64,000 nt of DNA from positions 1,646,001-1,710,000 of the forward strand of contig NZ_CP115913.1 of NCBI RefSeq assembly GCF_027938815.1, read 5' to 3'. A program made the translations under genes and the position numbers. Source of the stretch: Oceanirhabdus sp. W0125-5 (GTDB lineage Bacteria; Bacillota; Clostridia; Clostridiales; Clostridiaceae). The notes beneath the pieces were generated by a model, which made no database searches, was not told the origin of the DNA, and saw nothing but the letters and a program-made list of their open reading frames with translations. The number at the start of each line of letters is the position of its first letter. The stretch's first letter is position 1. Below, piece by piece: positions 18,947 to 27,459 of the stretch.

Positions 18947-20401
18947 ATGAGTAATCTTATGAGTGAGTTATATAAAAAAGCTAGTGTAACATTTATAATA
19001 AAAATTTTGGGGTTGGGAATTGGATTTGCATTTCAAATTATATTGGGAAGAACTTTACAAGCTGAAATATACGGTAAATACACCATGTTTATAACGTATG
19101 CCAATATAATTAATATTTTGATTGTACTAGGTATGGATAGAAATCTTATAAAAGAAGTTGCTAAATTATCAAATAAAAAAATTGAGAGCTTTAAATTATT
19201 TAAATTTGCATTAAAAATGAGTTCAATATTATTTTTATTAATTTCAATATTTGTTCTTATATTTTATCGTCAATTGGAAATAACATCCGACTTAGTATAT
19301 TTATTTTTGATTACATTGATAATTAAAGCAATAATTTGTCTTGTTGATGGGTATTTACAAGGTATTGGAATGGTAACTAAGGTGACTTTTTTTAATGTTC
19401 TTTTTAATAATATATTAAAGTTTGTTACATTTATTATGTTTTTCAAAATATATAATAATGGGTTATACTCAGCGATATTAAGTTTTATAATAAGTGAAGT
19501 TATATGTATAGTGTTAAGGGGTGTATTTATAAAACGTTATAATAAAGGTTTTATAAACACTGAATTTAAAATTAGTAATGAAACTAAAAGAAAATTTATT
19601 AAATATTCTTTAACACTAGTATTAATATCAAGTATAGGAATAATGATGCAGAACGTAGATAAACTTATGATAACTAAATTTATTAGTTTTGAGAGTGTTG
19701 GAATTTATAAAGTAGTTCAAAATTATGTTATGCTAATAGGAATATTTATAACACCCTTTATTGCATTTTGGCCTGTAATTTCAAAATTATATGGAGAAAA
19801 CAAAATTCTTGAAATTGAAGTTGAAATGAAAAAAATAGTCAAAATAGTAACTTCAATGGTAATTCCGATGTTTTTCATTTTCTTCTTTTTAAATGAAAAG
19901 TTATTATTAATTTTTGGAAATCAATATGTGTCATATGAATCAAAAAATGTACTCTTGATTTTATCTTTTGCATTTTTATTTGATGCAATATCCGGACCTA
20001 TCGGGTCAATTTTAAATATGACTAATTATGCTAAATATGCATTAATTAACAATGTTGTTTGCTTAGTATTGAATGTTGTATTGAATTTTATATTTATAAA
20101 AATGTATGGTATCATAGGAGTTGCTATTGGAACTGGAATTAGTATTATTGTAAACAACTTAATATCAATAATAGAGGTTAAGATACTATTGGGGATTTTT
20201 GCCTATAATTTTGGTAATTTAATACAGATAATTCTTTTTTCATTAGGTAATTTTATTTTAGGTAGTTGGTTAATTCAGATAATAAAATTTCAAAATTTGT
20301 ATATTTATATAATTGCATTTAGTATAGTAATATATTTAGTCAATTTTATTAGTTTGATTTTTATCAATAAAAAACTTATACTTGAGAAATTTGATAAATA
20401 G
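18947..20401 (+). CDS. Polysaccharide repeat-unit flippase (Wzx-like)
   Basis: 484 residues, about 12-14 membrane segments. The N-terminus (VTFIIKILGLGIGFAFQIIL then GRTLQAEIYGKYTMF) and KYSLTLVLISSIGIMMQNVDKLMI are typical of the polysaccharide biosynthesis/MOP-superfamily flippases that move undecaprenyl-linked repeats across the membrane. Two starts are possible: ATG 18947, with GGA immediately before it, and ATG 18959; neither has a strong ribosome binding site, which is unusual here. Its codons are extremely AT-rich, as for its neighbours. Confidence 0.85.
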   Translation: MSNLMSELYKKASVTFIIKILGLGIGFAFQIILGRTLQAEIYGKYTMFITYANIINILIVLGMDRNLIKEVAKLSNKKIESFKLFKFALKMSSILFLLISIFVLIFYRQLEITSDLVYLFLITLIIKAIICLVDGYLQGIGMVTKVTFFNVLFNNILKFVTFIMFFKIYNNGLYSAILSFIISEVICIVLRGVFIKRYNKGFINTEFKISNETKRKFIKYSLTLVLISSIGIMMQNVDKLMITKFISFESVGIYKVVQNYVMLIGIFITPFIAFWPVISKLYGENKILEIEVEMKKIVKIVTSMVIPMFFIFFFLNEKLLLIFGNQYVSYESKNVLLILSFAFLFDAISGPIGSILNMTNYAKYALINNVVCLVLNVVLNFIFIKMYGIIGVAIGTGISIIVNNLISIIEVKILLGIFAYNFGNLIQIILFSLGNFILGSWLIQIIKFQNLYIYIIAFSIVIYLVNFISLIFINKKLILEKFDK

Positions 20402-20407
20402 GAAGGA

Positions 20408-21154
20408 ATGAAAAGTTTGACTGTAGTAGAGGAAATAAAGAAGAGTAAAAATTTATCACTAAAAACTTATTTTTTAAGTTCATATTTAATATCAAATAGA
20501 ATATCACCGTATATATCAAGTATATATATTAGCAAGAAGGTATTACCTAATAGAATAACTTTACACATGATTTATAGTGGAATAATTGGAGCTATCTTTT
20601 TTTCTTTACCTAATATTTATTTGAAGTTAATAGGAGCTGTATTTATACACTTATGGTTTATTTTAGATTGTTCAGATGGTGAGGTTGCAAGATATACTAA
20701 AACATTTTCCAGATATGGTAAGGAGTTGGATTATATGGCTCATTTAATAGATCATCCGTTATTTGGATTTTCAATACTGATGTCATTAACACAACTAGGA
20801 AGATATAATACTTTTTATTTAGTAATATTGGTTATGTTAAGTAATTTGGTAGATTATTTAAATAGAAATTTGTATATGTTGTATAATATTATTGATTTAA
20901 AAGAGAAAGAGAGATTTAAAAATAGTAATACTAATTTTGAAAAATGGACTATTAAGAAAAAAATATTATTTATAACTAATATTTTTACTATATATCCAAA
21001 TTTCGTGTTATTTGGAGTTATTATATATTTTGTTGATTATTTTGCAAATACAAATATCTTGTTAGTTTACTTGATTTTAAACGTTACTTTAACTTTTTTA
21101 TTTGGAAGTAGAAGCTTGATAAAAATCACAAAAAAATTTTATTTTTCAAATTAG
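20408..21154 (+). CDS. CDP-alcohol phosphotransferase family membrane protein
   Basis: 248 residues with about six membrane segments. The family motif is present near residues 78-105: DCSDGEVAR, eight residues, G, KEL, D, YMA, then H. This matches DxxDGxxAR(x8)G(x3)D(x3)D except that the last Asp, the usual catalytic base, is His. Such enzymes transfer a phospho-alcohol from a CDP-alcohol to a hydroxyl acceptor, or the reverse, in the membrane. The following gene encodes a nucleotidyltransferase fused to an aminotransferase, so the substrate may be a CDP-activated amino-alcohol. The start may be ATG 20408 or TTG 20417; GGAAGGA abuts the ATG, which favours the TTG by spacing. Confidence 0.78.
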   Translation: MKSLTVVEEIKKSKNLSLKTYFLSSYLISNRISPYISSIYISKKVLPNRITLHMIYSGIIGAIFFSLPNIYLKLIGAVFIHLWFILDCSDGEVARYTKTFSRYGKELDYMAHLIDHPLFGFSILMSLTQLGRYNTFYLVILVMLSNLVDYLNRNLYMLYNIIDLKEKERFKNSNTNFEKWTIKKKILFITNIFTIYPNFVLFGVIIYFVDYFANTNILLVYLILNVTLTFLFGSRSLIKITKKFYFSN

Positions 21155-21175
21155 CAAATAAAAAGGAGGAAAAAA

Positions 21176-22993
21176 ATGCAAGCAATTATTTTAGCAGCTG
21201 GAATGGGGAAACGTCTTAAAGAATTAACAAATGATAATACGAAATGTATGGTCAAGGTAAACGGAGTAACTATGATTGAAAGGATGCTTTTTCAATTGGA
21301 TCAGTTGAATTTGTCGGGCATTGTAATTGTGGTTGGGTACGAAGGGGATAAGCTGATTGATTATATTTCAACTTTGAATGTACAAACACCGATTACTTAT
21401 GTAAATAATGAAATATATTACAAGACTAACAACATTTACTCTCTATATTTAGCAAGAAATTATATGTTAAAAGAAGATACATTATTACTAGAGTCCGATT
21501 TGATATTTGAAGATTCTGTTTTGAAGAAGATTTTAGATGATCCATATCCGAGTGTGGCTTTAGTAGCAAAATACGAAAGTTGGATGGATGGTACAGTTGT
21601 TACTCTTGATTCAGAAAACAACATAAAAAGTTTCTTGGATAAAAAGCAGTTCAAATTCGCTGATATTAAGAATTACTATAAAACAGTTAATATATATAAG
21701 TTCAGCAAGCAATTTTCTAATACGCATTATGTACCTTTCTTGGAAGCATATAGCAAGGCGCTTGGTGATAATCAGTATTATGAGCAAGTATTAAAGGTGA
21801 TAGCTTTGTTGGATAAACCTGAGATAAAAGCGACAATATTGGGTCATGAATCATGGTATGAAATTGATGATGTTCAAGATTTGGATATTGCTGAATCAAT
21901 TTTTACAAAATCTACAGAAGATAAGCTGAAAAGATTTCAAAGTAGATATGGAGGATACTGGAGATATCCTCGTTTAATAGATTTTTGCTATTTGGTGAAC
22001 CCATTCTATCCACCTACAAAGCTGCTTGATGAAATTAAAGCCAACTTTGAACGATTGATATGTGATTATCCCTCAGGGATGAATGTTAATAGCTTGCTTG
22101 CAGCCAAATATTTTGGGATTAACAAAGAACAGCTCTGTGTAGGTAATGGTGCTGCTGAATTGATTAAGTCTTTGATGAATAAAATCACTGGAAAACTAGG
22201 AATGGTTCTTCCTACTTTTGAAGAGTATCCAAACAGAAAAAATCCAGAAGATATTGTAGCATACTATCCTGATAACAATGACTATGCTTATACAGCTGAT
22301 AATTTGATAGATTACTTCGATGATAAGGATATTTCAGCTTTGATACTGATTAATCCAGATAATCCATCTGGTAATTACATCGAAAAAGAAGATGTATTAC
22401 GCATATCAAAGTGGGCAGAGAAAAAGGGTATTAAGTTTATTGTTGATGAATCTTTTGTAGATTTTGCCTATACGATAGAGCCAGCAACTTTACTGGAAGA
22501 GGAAGTGTTAAATAACAATCCTAATCTTATAGTTATAAAGAGTATTTCTAAATCTTTTGGTGTACCAGGATTACGATTGGGTGTAATAGCTACTAATGAT
22601 AGAAATTTAATTAGTTATCTTAAGAATGACGTTGCTATTTGGAATATTAACTCTTTTGGAGAATTTTATATGCAGATATTTGAAAAGTATAAGAGTGACT
22701 ATGAAAATGGATTAGAGAAATTCAAAGCTGTGCGTAGAGATTATGTTAATAAATTAAAAGAAATTAAAAATTTGAGAGTAATTCCATCGCAGGCAAATTA
22801 TATAATGTGTGAAGTATTATCAGAATATAAAGCTACTATTTTAACCGAAGAGTTACTATCAGAGCATAATATTTTTATTAAGGATCTGTCAAAAAAGAAA
22901 GGATTTAATAATAAGCAATATATTAGGATTGCAGTAAAAACAACAGAGGAAAATAATTCATTAGTTGATGCTATGAAGAAAATATTGATTTAG
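21176..22993 (+). CDS. Nucleotidyltransferase-aminotransferase fusion
   Basis: 605 residues, two enzymes in one chain. Residues 1 to about 240: LicC-like NTP transferase, with IILAAGMGKRLKELTNDNTK, YVNNEIYYKTNNIYSLYLAR, LLLESDLIFED and WYEIDDVQDLDIAE. Residues about 255-605: fold-type I PLP aminotransferase related to HisC/CobD, with NPDNPSGNYI, FIVDESFVDFAY, the PLP lysine at about residue 459 in SISKSFGVPGLRLG, and a C-terminal YIRIAVKT. It probably makes an amino-alcohol or amino-phosphonate and activates it with CTP, feeding the adjacent phosphotransferase; the substrate is an inference. GGAGG lies eight bases before the ATG, and base use is less extreme than in the upstream cassette genes. 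Confidence 0.85.
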   Translation: MQAIILAAGMGKRLKELTNDNTKCMVKVNGVTMIERMLFQLDQLNLSGIVIVVGYEGDKLIDYISTLNVQTPITYVNNEIYYKTNNIYSLYLARNYMLKEDTLLLESDLIFEDSVLKKILDDPYPSVALVAKYESWMDGTVVTLDSENNIKSFLDKKQFKFADIKNYYKTVNIYKFSKQFSNTHYVPFLEAYSKALGDNQYYEQVLKVIALLDKPEIKATILGHESWYEIDDVQDLDIAESIFTKSTEDKLKRFQSRYGGYWRYPRLIDFCYLVNPFYPPTKLLDEIKANFERLICDYPSGMNVNSLLAAKYFGINKEQLCVGNGAAELIKSLMNKITGKLGMVLPTFEEYPNRKNPEDIVAYYPDNNDYAYTADNLIDYFDDKDISALILINPDNPSGNYIEKEDVLRISKWAEKKGIKFIVDESFVDFAYTIEPATLLEEEVLNNNPNLIVIKSISKSFGVPGLRLGVIATNDRNLISYLKNDVAIWNINSFGEFYMQIFEKYKSDYENGLEKFKAVRRDYVNKLKEIKNLRVIPSQANYIMCEVLSEYKATILTEELLSEHNIFIKDLSKKKGFNNKQYIRIAVKTTEENNSLVDAMKKILI

Positions 22994-23003
22994 AGGTGAA
23001 GTT

Positions 23004-23948
23004 ATGAATATAATAGATCATCAAAGTATAATAAATCTTGGAATAGGAACCTCAGAATTTTATGAATGGGTAGAGGAAATGTTAATAAATAAAGAAACAG
23101 CAATTCTACCTCCCAAAATAAGTATGAAACCTACTAAACATATTTTTTATAATACAATGCCAAGCATTATACCTAAGTATAATATTGCAGGAGTTAAAGT
23201 TGTCAGTAGATATCCTAATAGAATACCAGCTCTTGATAGTCAAATTCTTTTATATGATTTAGAAAAAGGAAATTTAAAAGCATTATTAGATGGAAACTAT
23301 ATTACTGCTATGAGAACAGGGGCTGTAGCTGCTTTTTCAATAGAGTTATTAGCTATTAAAGAGTATAAAACAATTGCTATGATAGGGTTAGGGAATACTG
23401 CAAGAGCAACTTTTAAAATACTAGTAGATAAAAATAAGGATAGAGAATTAACGATAAAATTGTATGATTATAAGAATCGTGCACGAAATTTTGCTAACGA
23501 ATTTGAAAAGTATAAAAATGTGAGATTTGAGATATATGATAGTTATGACAAAGTAATTTCAGGTAGTGATGTAGTAATATCATGTGTCACATATGCTAAG
23601 GGTGATTTCTGTTCTAATCATTGTTACAAGGAAGGGTGTCTTGTAGTTCCTGTTCATACACTTGGATTTCAGAATTGTGATTTGTTTTTTGATAAAGTAT
23701 TTGCAGATGATATAAATCATGTAAAAGGGTTTAAGTATTTTGATAAATTCAAAAAACTTGCAGAAATATCAGAAGTAGTTACTGGAAAAAAAGAAGGAAG
23801 AAAAAATGAAAAAGAACGTATTTTAGCCTATAATATTGGGATTTCTTTACATGATATTTTCTTTGCACAGAAGATATATGAGTTAATAGGTGATGATTTT
23901 AAAGAAGAAGTTGAATTAAATGCTCCAAAAGAAAAGTTTTGGGTCTAA
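23004..23948 (+). CDS. Ornithine cyclodeaminase / mu-crystallin family oxidoreductase
   Basis: 314 residues. LPPKISMKP, GVKVVSRYPN, LLDGNYITAMRTGAVAAFSIELLA and the Rossmann segment IAMIGLGNTARATFKILVD match the OCD/mu-crystallin family (ornithine cyclodeaminase, alanine or ketimine reductases, SbnB-like enzymes). It starts ten bases after the fusion gene, so it is very likely co-translated and co-functional. It could supply or reduce the amine precursor of the decoration. Which reaction is not decidable by eye. It is the last intact gene of the variable cassette. Confidence 0.82.
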   Translation: MNIIDHQSIINLGIGTSEFYEWVEEMLINKETAILPPKISMKPTKHIFYNTMPSIIPKYNIAGVKVVSRYPNRIPALDSQILLYDLEKGNLKALLDGNYITAMRTGAVAAFSIELLAIKEYKTIAMIGLGNTARATFKILVDKNKDRELTIKLYDYKNRARNFANEFEKYKNVRFEIYDSYDKVISGSDVVISCVTYAKGDFCSNHCYKEGCLVVPVHTLGFQNCDLFFDKVFADDINHVKGFKYFDKFKKLAEISEVVTGKKEGRKNEKERILAYNIGISLHDIFFAQKIYELIGDDFKEEVELNAPKEKFWV

Positions 23949-24205
23949 AGACTTAAAAAAAATATTTAATTGATTTCTTTTGATAGTTAAATAGTTTTTT
24001 GATTATAATAAATTTTAAATAAATCTAATAATATTTAGGCATATTCTAAATTCAATAAGTATAATATTTAAAATTTATCAAAATAGTCATCTGATAATTA
24101 AAATATTTAGAAAGATAAAGGTGATTAGTTATTAAACTATAAGGATTAAACTCATGTTTCTTTGTATATTTGATAATTTTAATTTACTTTATTTTTATAC
24201 TAAGG

Positions 24206-24445
24206 AAGAGGATTCAGCTTACAGATGCGTTAAAAGAATTAGCTACTATTGAAGAAATGTATGCGTATGATTTTGAAGGAAGAAGACATGATGTTGGAGA
24301 TAAATTAGGGTTCTTAGAAGCAACAGTTGAATATGCTCTTAAGAGAGAAGGTTTAGGAAGAGAGTTCATGAAATATCTACAAAGCTTAAAGGACAATGAT
24401 ACATTTAAGGATTTATATAATGAAGTAGCTGATTCATCAAAATAA
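24206..24445 (+). pseudogene. galU: 3' remnant of galU (UTP-glucose-1-P uridylyltransferase)
   Basis: The frame reads RIQLTDALKELATIEEMYAY, then DFEGRRHDVGDKLGFLEATV and EYALKREGLGREFMKYLQSL, which is the C-terminal fifth of GalU. The nucleotidyltransferase domain, about 220 residues, is absent; the upstream sequence is AT-rich non-coding DNA in all frames. An in-frame ATG at 24170 could give a 91-residue peptide with a hydrophobic head, but it would have no catalytic site. galE follows 17 bases later. I read it as a recombination scar where the cassette replaced the 5' part of galU. Confidence 0.85.
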
Positions 24446-24462
24446 TCCAGGAGGAAACAATC

Positions 24463-25443
24463 ATGAATATTCTAGTTTGTGGAGGAGCAGGGTATATTGG
24501 AAGCCATATGGTAGCGGAACTTTTAGATAATGGTCATCAAGTTGTAATCCTTGACAACCTTCAAAAAGGACATAATGAAGCTATACTAGGCGGGAAATTA
24601 TACGTTGGTGATATAAGAGATAGAGAAATATTAGATAAAGTATTTAATGAGAATAAAATTGATGCTGTCATAGATTTTGCTGCTGATTCTCTTGTGGGAG
24701 AAAGCGTACAAGAACCACTAAAATATTTTAATAATAATGTAGGTGGAACAATTTCCTTATTAGAAGCAATGAGAGATCATAATGTTAAATATATTGTATT
24801 CTCATCTACAGCAGCAACATATGGAGAACCTGAGAATATTCCTATCTTAGAAGAGGATAGAACATTACCAACTAATCCATATGGAGAATCTAAATTAGCA
24901 GTAGAGAAAATTCTAAAGTGGTGTGATAATGCATATGGTATTAAATACACAGCTTTAAGATACTTCAATGCTGCAGGAGCACATATTAGTGGAAAAATAG
25001 GTGAGGATCATCAACCAGAATCTCACTTGATTCCAATAATACTTCAAGTTGCTTTAGGCAAAAGAGAAAAGATCTTTATGTTTGGAGAAGACTACAATAC
25101 TAAAGATGGTACTTGTGTTAGAGATTATATCCATGTAACAGATTTAGCAAATGCTCATCTTTTAGCACTTGAAAGATTAATGAATGGTGGAGATAGTGCA
25201 ATATATAACTTAGGAAACGGAAAAGGATTTTCTGTAAAAGAAGTTATAGAGGTGGCTAGAAAAGTAACAGGGCATCCAATACCAGCTGAAATCGCACCAA
25301 GAAGAGCAGGGGATCCAGCTACGCTTATCGCTTCAAGCGAAAGAGGAAAGAATGAATTAGGATGGGAACCAAAATATAATTCATTAGAAACAATAATAGA
25401 TACAGCATGGAATTGGCATAGTAATCATCCAAATGGATACTAA
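24463..25443 (+). CDS. galE: UDP-glucose 4-epimerase
   Basis: 326 residues. Interconverts UDP-glucose and UDP-galactose with bound NAD. It has VCGGAGYIGSHMVAELL, GDIRDREIL, FAADSLVGESVQEP, FSSTAATYGEPENIPI, NPYGESKLAVEKI (Tyr-Lys pair) and RYFNAAGAH. AGGAGG lies nine bases upstream. It follows the galU relic, so galU-galE may once have been an operon supplying UDP-Glc and UDP-Gal to the locus. A terminator follows after eight bases. Confidence 0.96.
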   Translation: MNILVCGGAGYIGSHMVAELLDNGHQVVILDNLQKGHNEAILGGKLYVGDIRDREILDKVFNENKIDAVIDFAADSLVGESVQEPLKYFNNNVGGTISLLEAMRDHNVKYIVFSSTAATYGEPENIPILEEDRTLPTNPYGESKLAVEKILKWCDNAYGIKYTALRYFNAAGAHISGKIGEDHQPESHLIPIILQVALGKREKIFMFGEDYNTKDGTCVRDYIHVTDLANAHLLALERLMNGGDSAIYNLGNGKGFSVKEVIEVARKVTGHPIPAEIAPRRAGDPATLIASSERGKNELGWEPKYNSLETIIDTAWNWHSNHPNGY

Positions 25444-25451
25444 CATGTTAG

Positions 25452-25483
25452 AACACCCTTCTTAAAAAAGAAGGGTGTTTTTT
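25452..25483 (+). terminator. Terminator after galE
   Basis: Perfect 12-bp stem (AACACCCTTCTT with its complement), AAAA loop, then a T-rich tail. It ends the polysaccharide locus. Confidence 0.92.
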
Positions 25484-25498
25484 AATAATAATTAAATT

Positions 25499-25903
25499 TT
25501 AAGAATCATATCGTATATATACATACTCCCAAAAATCAAATCCACATAGCAGAATAAATCTCTTAGGAACAAACACATAGATTAATTTCATATCATTTAC
25601 ATAAGTATCACTATCTGCAACTATCCACTCTTCAATTGGACCATGATCGCTTACATTTGTTTTAATATTATAAGGAGTGTATGGAGTAATGTTAACAGAC
25701 TCTTTTGGAACCCAGAATAATACTCTGAAATGAGGAAGTCTATCACTACCTATGATATAATCAAATTTTTTGTCATCCCTTATAAAATAATTATTATCAA
25801 ATGTTTTCGCCATACAGAAAGCATTATCTTCACTTAGTGTAACAGGAGATATTAAAATAATACCCATAATCATTAATGATAAAGTCAGCATTTTCCCTTT
25901 CAA
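25499..25903 (-). CDS. Small exported protein of unknown function
   Basis: 134 residues. The TTG start is chosen because AAAGGATG lies about ten bases upstream; an ATG four codons later is an alternative. The N-terminus is a signal peptide (LTLSLMIMGIILISPVTLSE). The mature part has no motif I recognise. It lies just downstream of, and in the same direction as, the interrupted beta-propeller gene, with that gene's displaced tail between, so the two were probably once one operon. Confidence 0.6.
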   Translation of the reverse strand: MKGKMLTLSLMIMGIILISPVTLSEDNAFCMAKTFDNNYFIRDDKKFDYIIGSDRLPHFRVLFWVPKESVNITPYTPYNIKTNVSDHGPIEEWIVADSDTYVNDMKLIYVFVPKRFILLCGFDFWEYVYIRYDS

Positions 25904-25942
25904 AGTTAATCATCCTTTAGCTAAATAGAATAGGTTTCTATT

Positions 25943-25995
25943 TCAAACCTTTTCTATATGCTTTCCATCAGAATGAATTTTAAACAATAATTCCA
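25943..25995 (-). pseudogene. Displaced C-terminal tail of the beta-propeller gene
   Basis: Read on the reverse strand and joined to the gene at 30037 with a 2-bp (CA/TG) target duplication removed, this stretch continues the frame as ELLFKIHSDGKHIEKV and then TGA (25943-25945). It would restore about 17 residues. The alternative join without a duplication gives a less natural tail that stops earlier. Inference from frame continuity only. Confidence 0.5.
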
Positions 25996-26017
25996 TAGGG
26001 GACTGTCACCACCCGAA
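25996..26017 (+). repeat. Left terminal inverted repeat of outer element
   Basis: 22 bp, exact reverse complement of 30015-30036; begins TAGGGGACTG and ends CACCCGAA. Confidence 0.95.
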
Positions 26018-27459
26018 GTATCTTGTACCATATAACGACTCGAGGAAATCGAAAATCAGAAATCTTTAGAAAAAAACAGGATTATTATGTTTATCTAAAG
26101 ATTCTAAGAGAAGTGCTTGAATATTATAACAGTGAATATGAGATATTAAGCTACTGTTTAACATACCTAGCAGAAGTCTCTCATCTTCTATAAGTGGGAG
26201 ATGAATGCGTAATATTAATACTTTTACATGGATAAAAAATCATAAATGTGAAATAATAAGAATGAATGTTCTTGTGATTCGTTTTGATTGTAATGAAAAG
26301 TAAAGGTGTTGAAAGTAATGAAAATCAACAAAGCATATAAATTCAGAATGTATCCAAATGAAAATCAAATAAAGATTATTGAAAAATCTTTTGGTTGTTC
26401 AAGATATGTATATAATCATTTTTTAAACCAAAGGAATGAAATATATAAAGCTGAAAAAAGATGTATGAAATATACAGAACAATAAAATCAATTACCAAGT
26501 ATGAAAAAAGAACTTGTATGGCTTAAAGAAGTTGATAGTACATCATTGCAGATGTCACTAAGAAATCTTGATGCTGCATTCAAAAATTTCTTTGAAGGTA
26601 GAGCAGACAGACCAAAATTCAAAAGTAAAAGAGACAACTATAGAGATTCTACCGTGAAATTTGACTTATACATGTATCAAAATATCGATGGTTCTACGAT
26701 TTTTGTACATGTATAAATCAAGTATTGAACTGAGATATCTATATAAAACATATACAAGTAATTTTGTGAATAACAATATTGAAATAAAAAAAGATAAAAT
26801 AAAACTGCCTAAATTGAAATATGTTAATGCAAAAATTCATAGATATTTTGAAGGTAGAGTAATAAACGCTACTGTTTCTAAAACATCAAGTGGTAAATAT
26901 TTTGTATCTATATGTGTTGAAACAAAGATAGAGCCATTAAAAAAAGTATCGGGGAATGTTGGTATAGACTTAGGGTTATGTCATTTTGCAATATTATCAA
27001 ATGGTGAAAAGATTGAAAATCCGAAGTATCTAAAAAAGTCATTAGATAAATTGGCAAAGGAACAAAGAAAATTAAGTAGTAAAGAAAAAGGCAGTAACAA
27101 TTGGAATAAGCAAAGAATAAAGGTTGCTAGACTACATGAACGTATATCTAATCAAAGATTAGACTTCATCCATAAGTTATCTAAAAGAATTATAAGCGAT
27201 AATCAAGTTATAATTCTTGAAGATTTATCAGTTAAAAATATGATGAAGAATGATAAATTAGCTCAAAGTATTTCAGATGTAAGTTGGTATAAATTTGTTA
27301 CTATTCTAGATTATAAGGCAAAATGGTATGGAAGAAAAATTCATAAAATAAATAGATGTGTAAATTATATAATCAAATTAGCCAAAAATTATAATCTCAA
27401 ACTACACAAATTTGTACATTTTTTAGTATAATATTTCAAAAAAAGTTAGGAGAAATATT

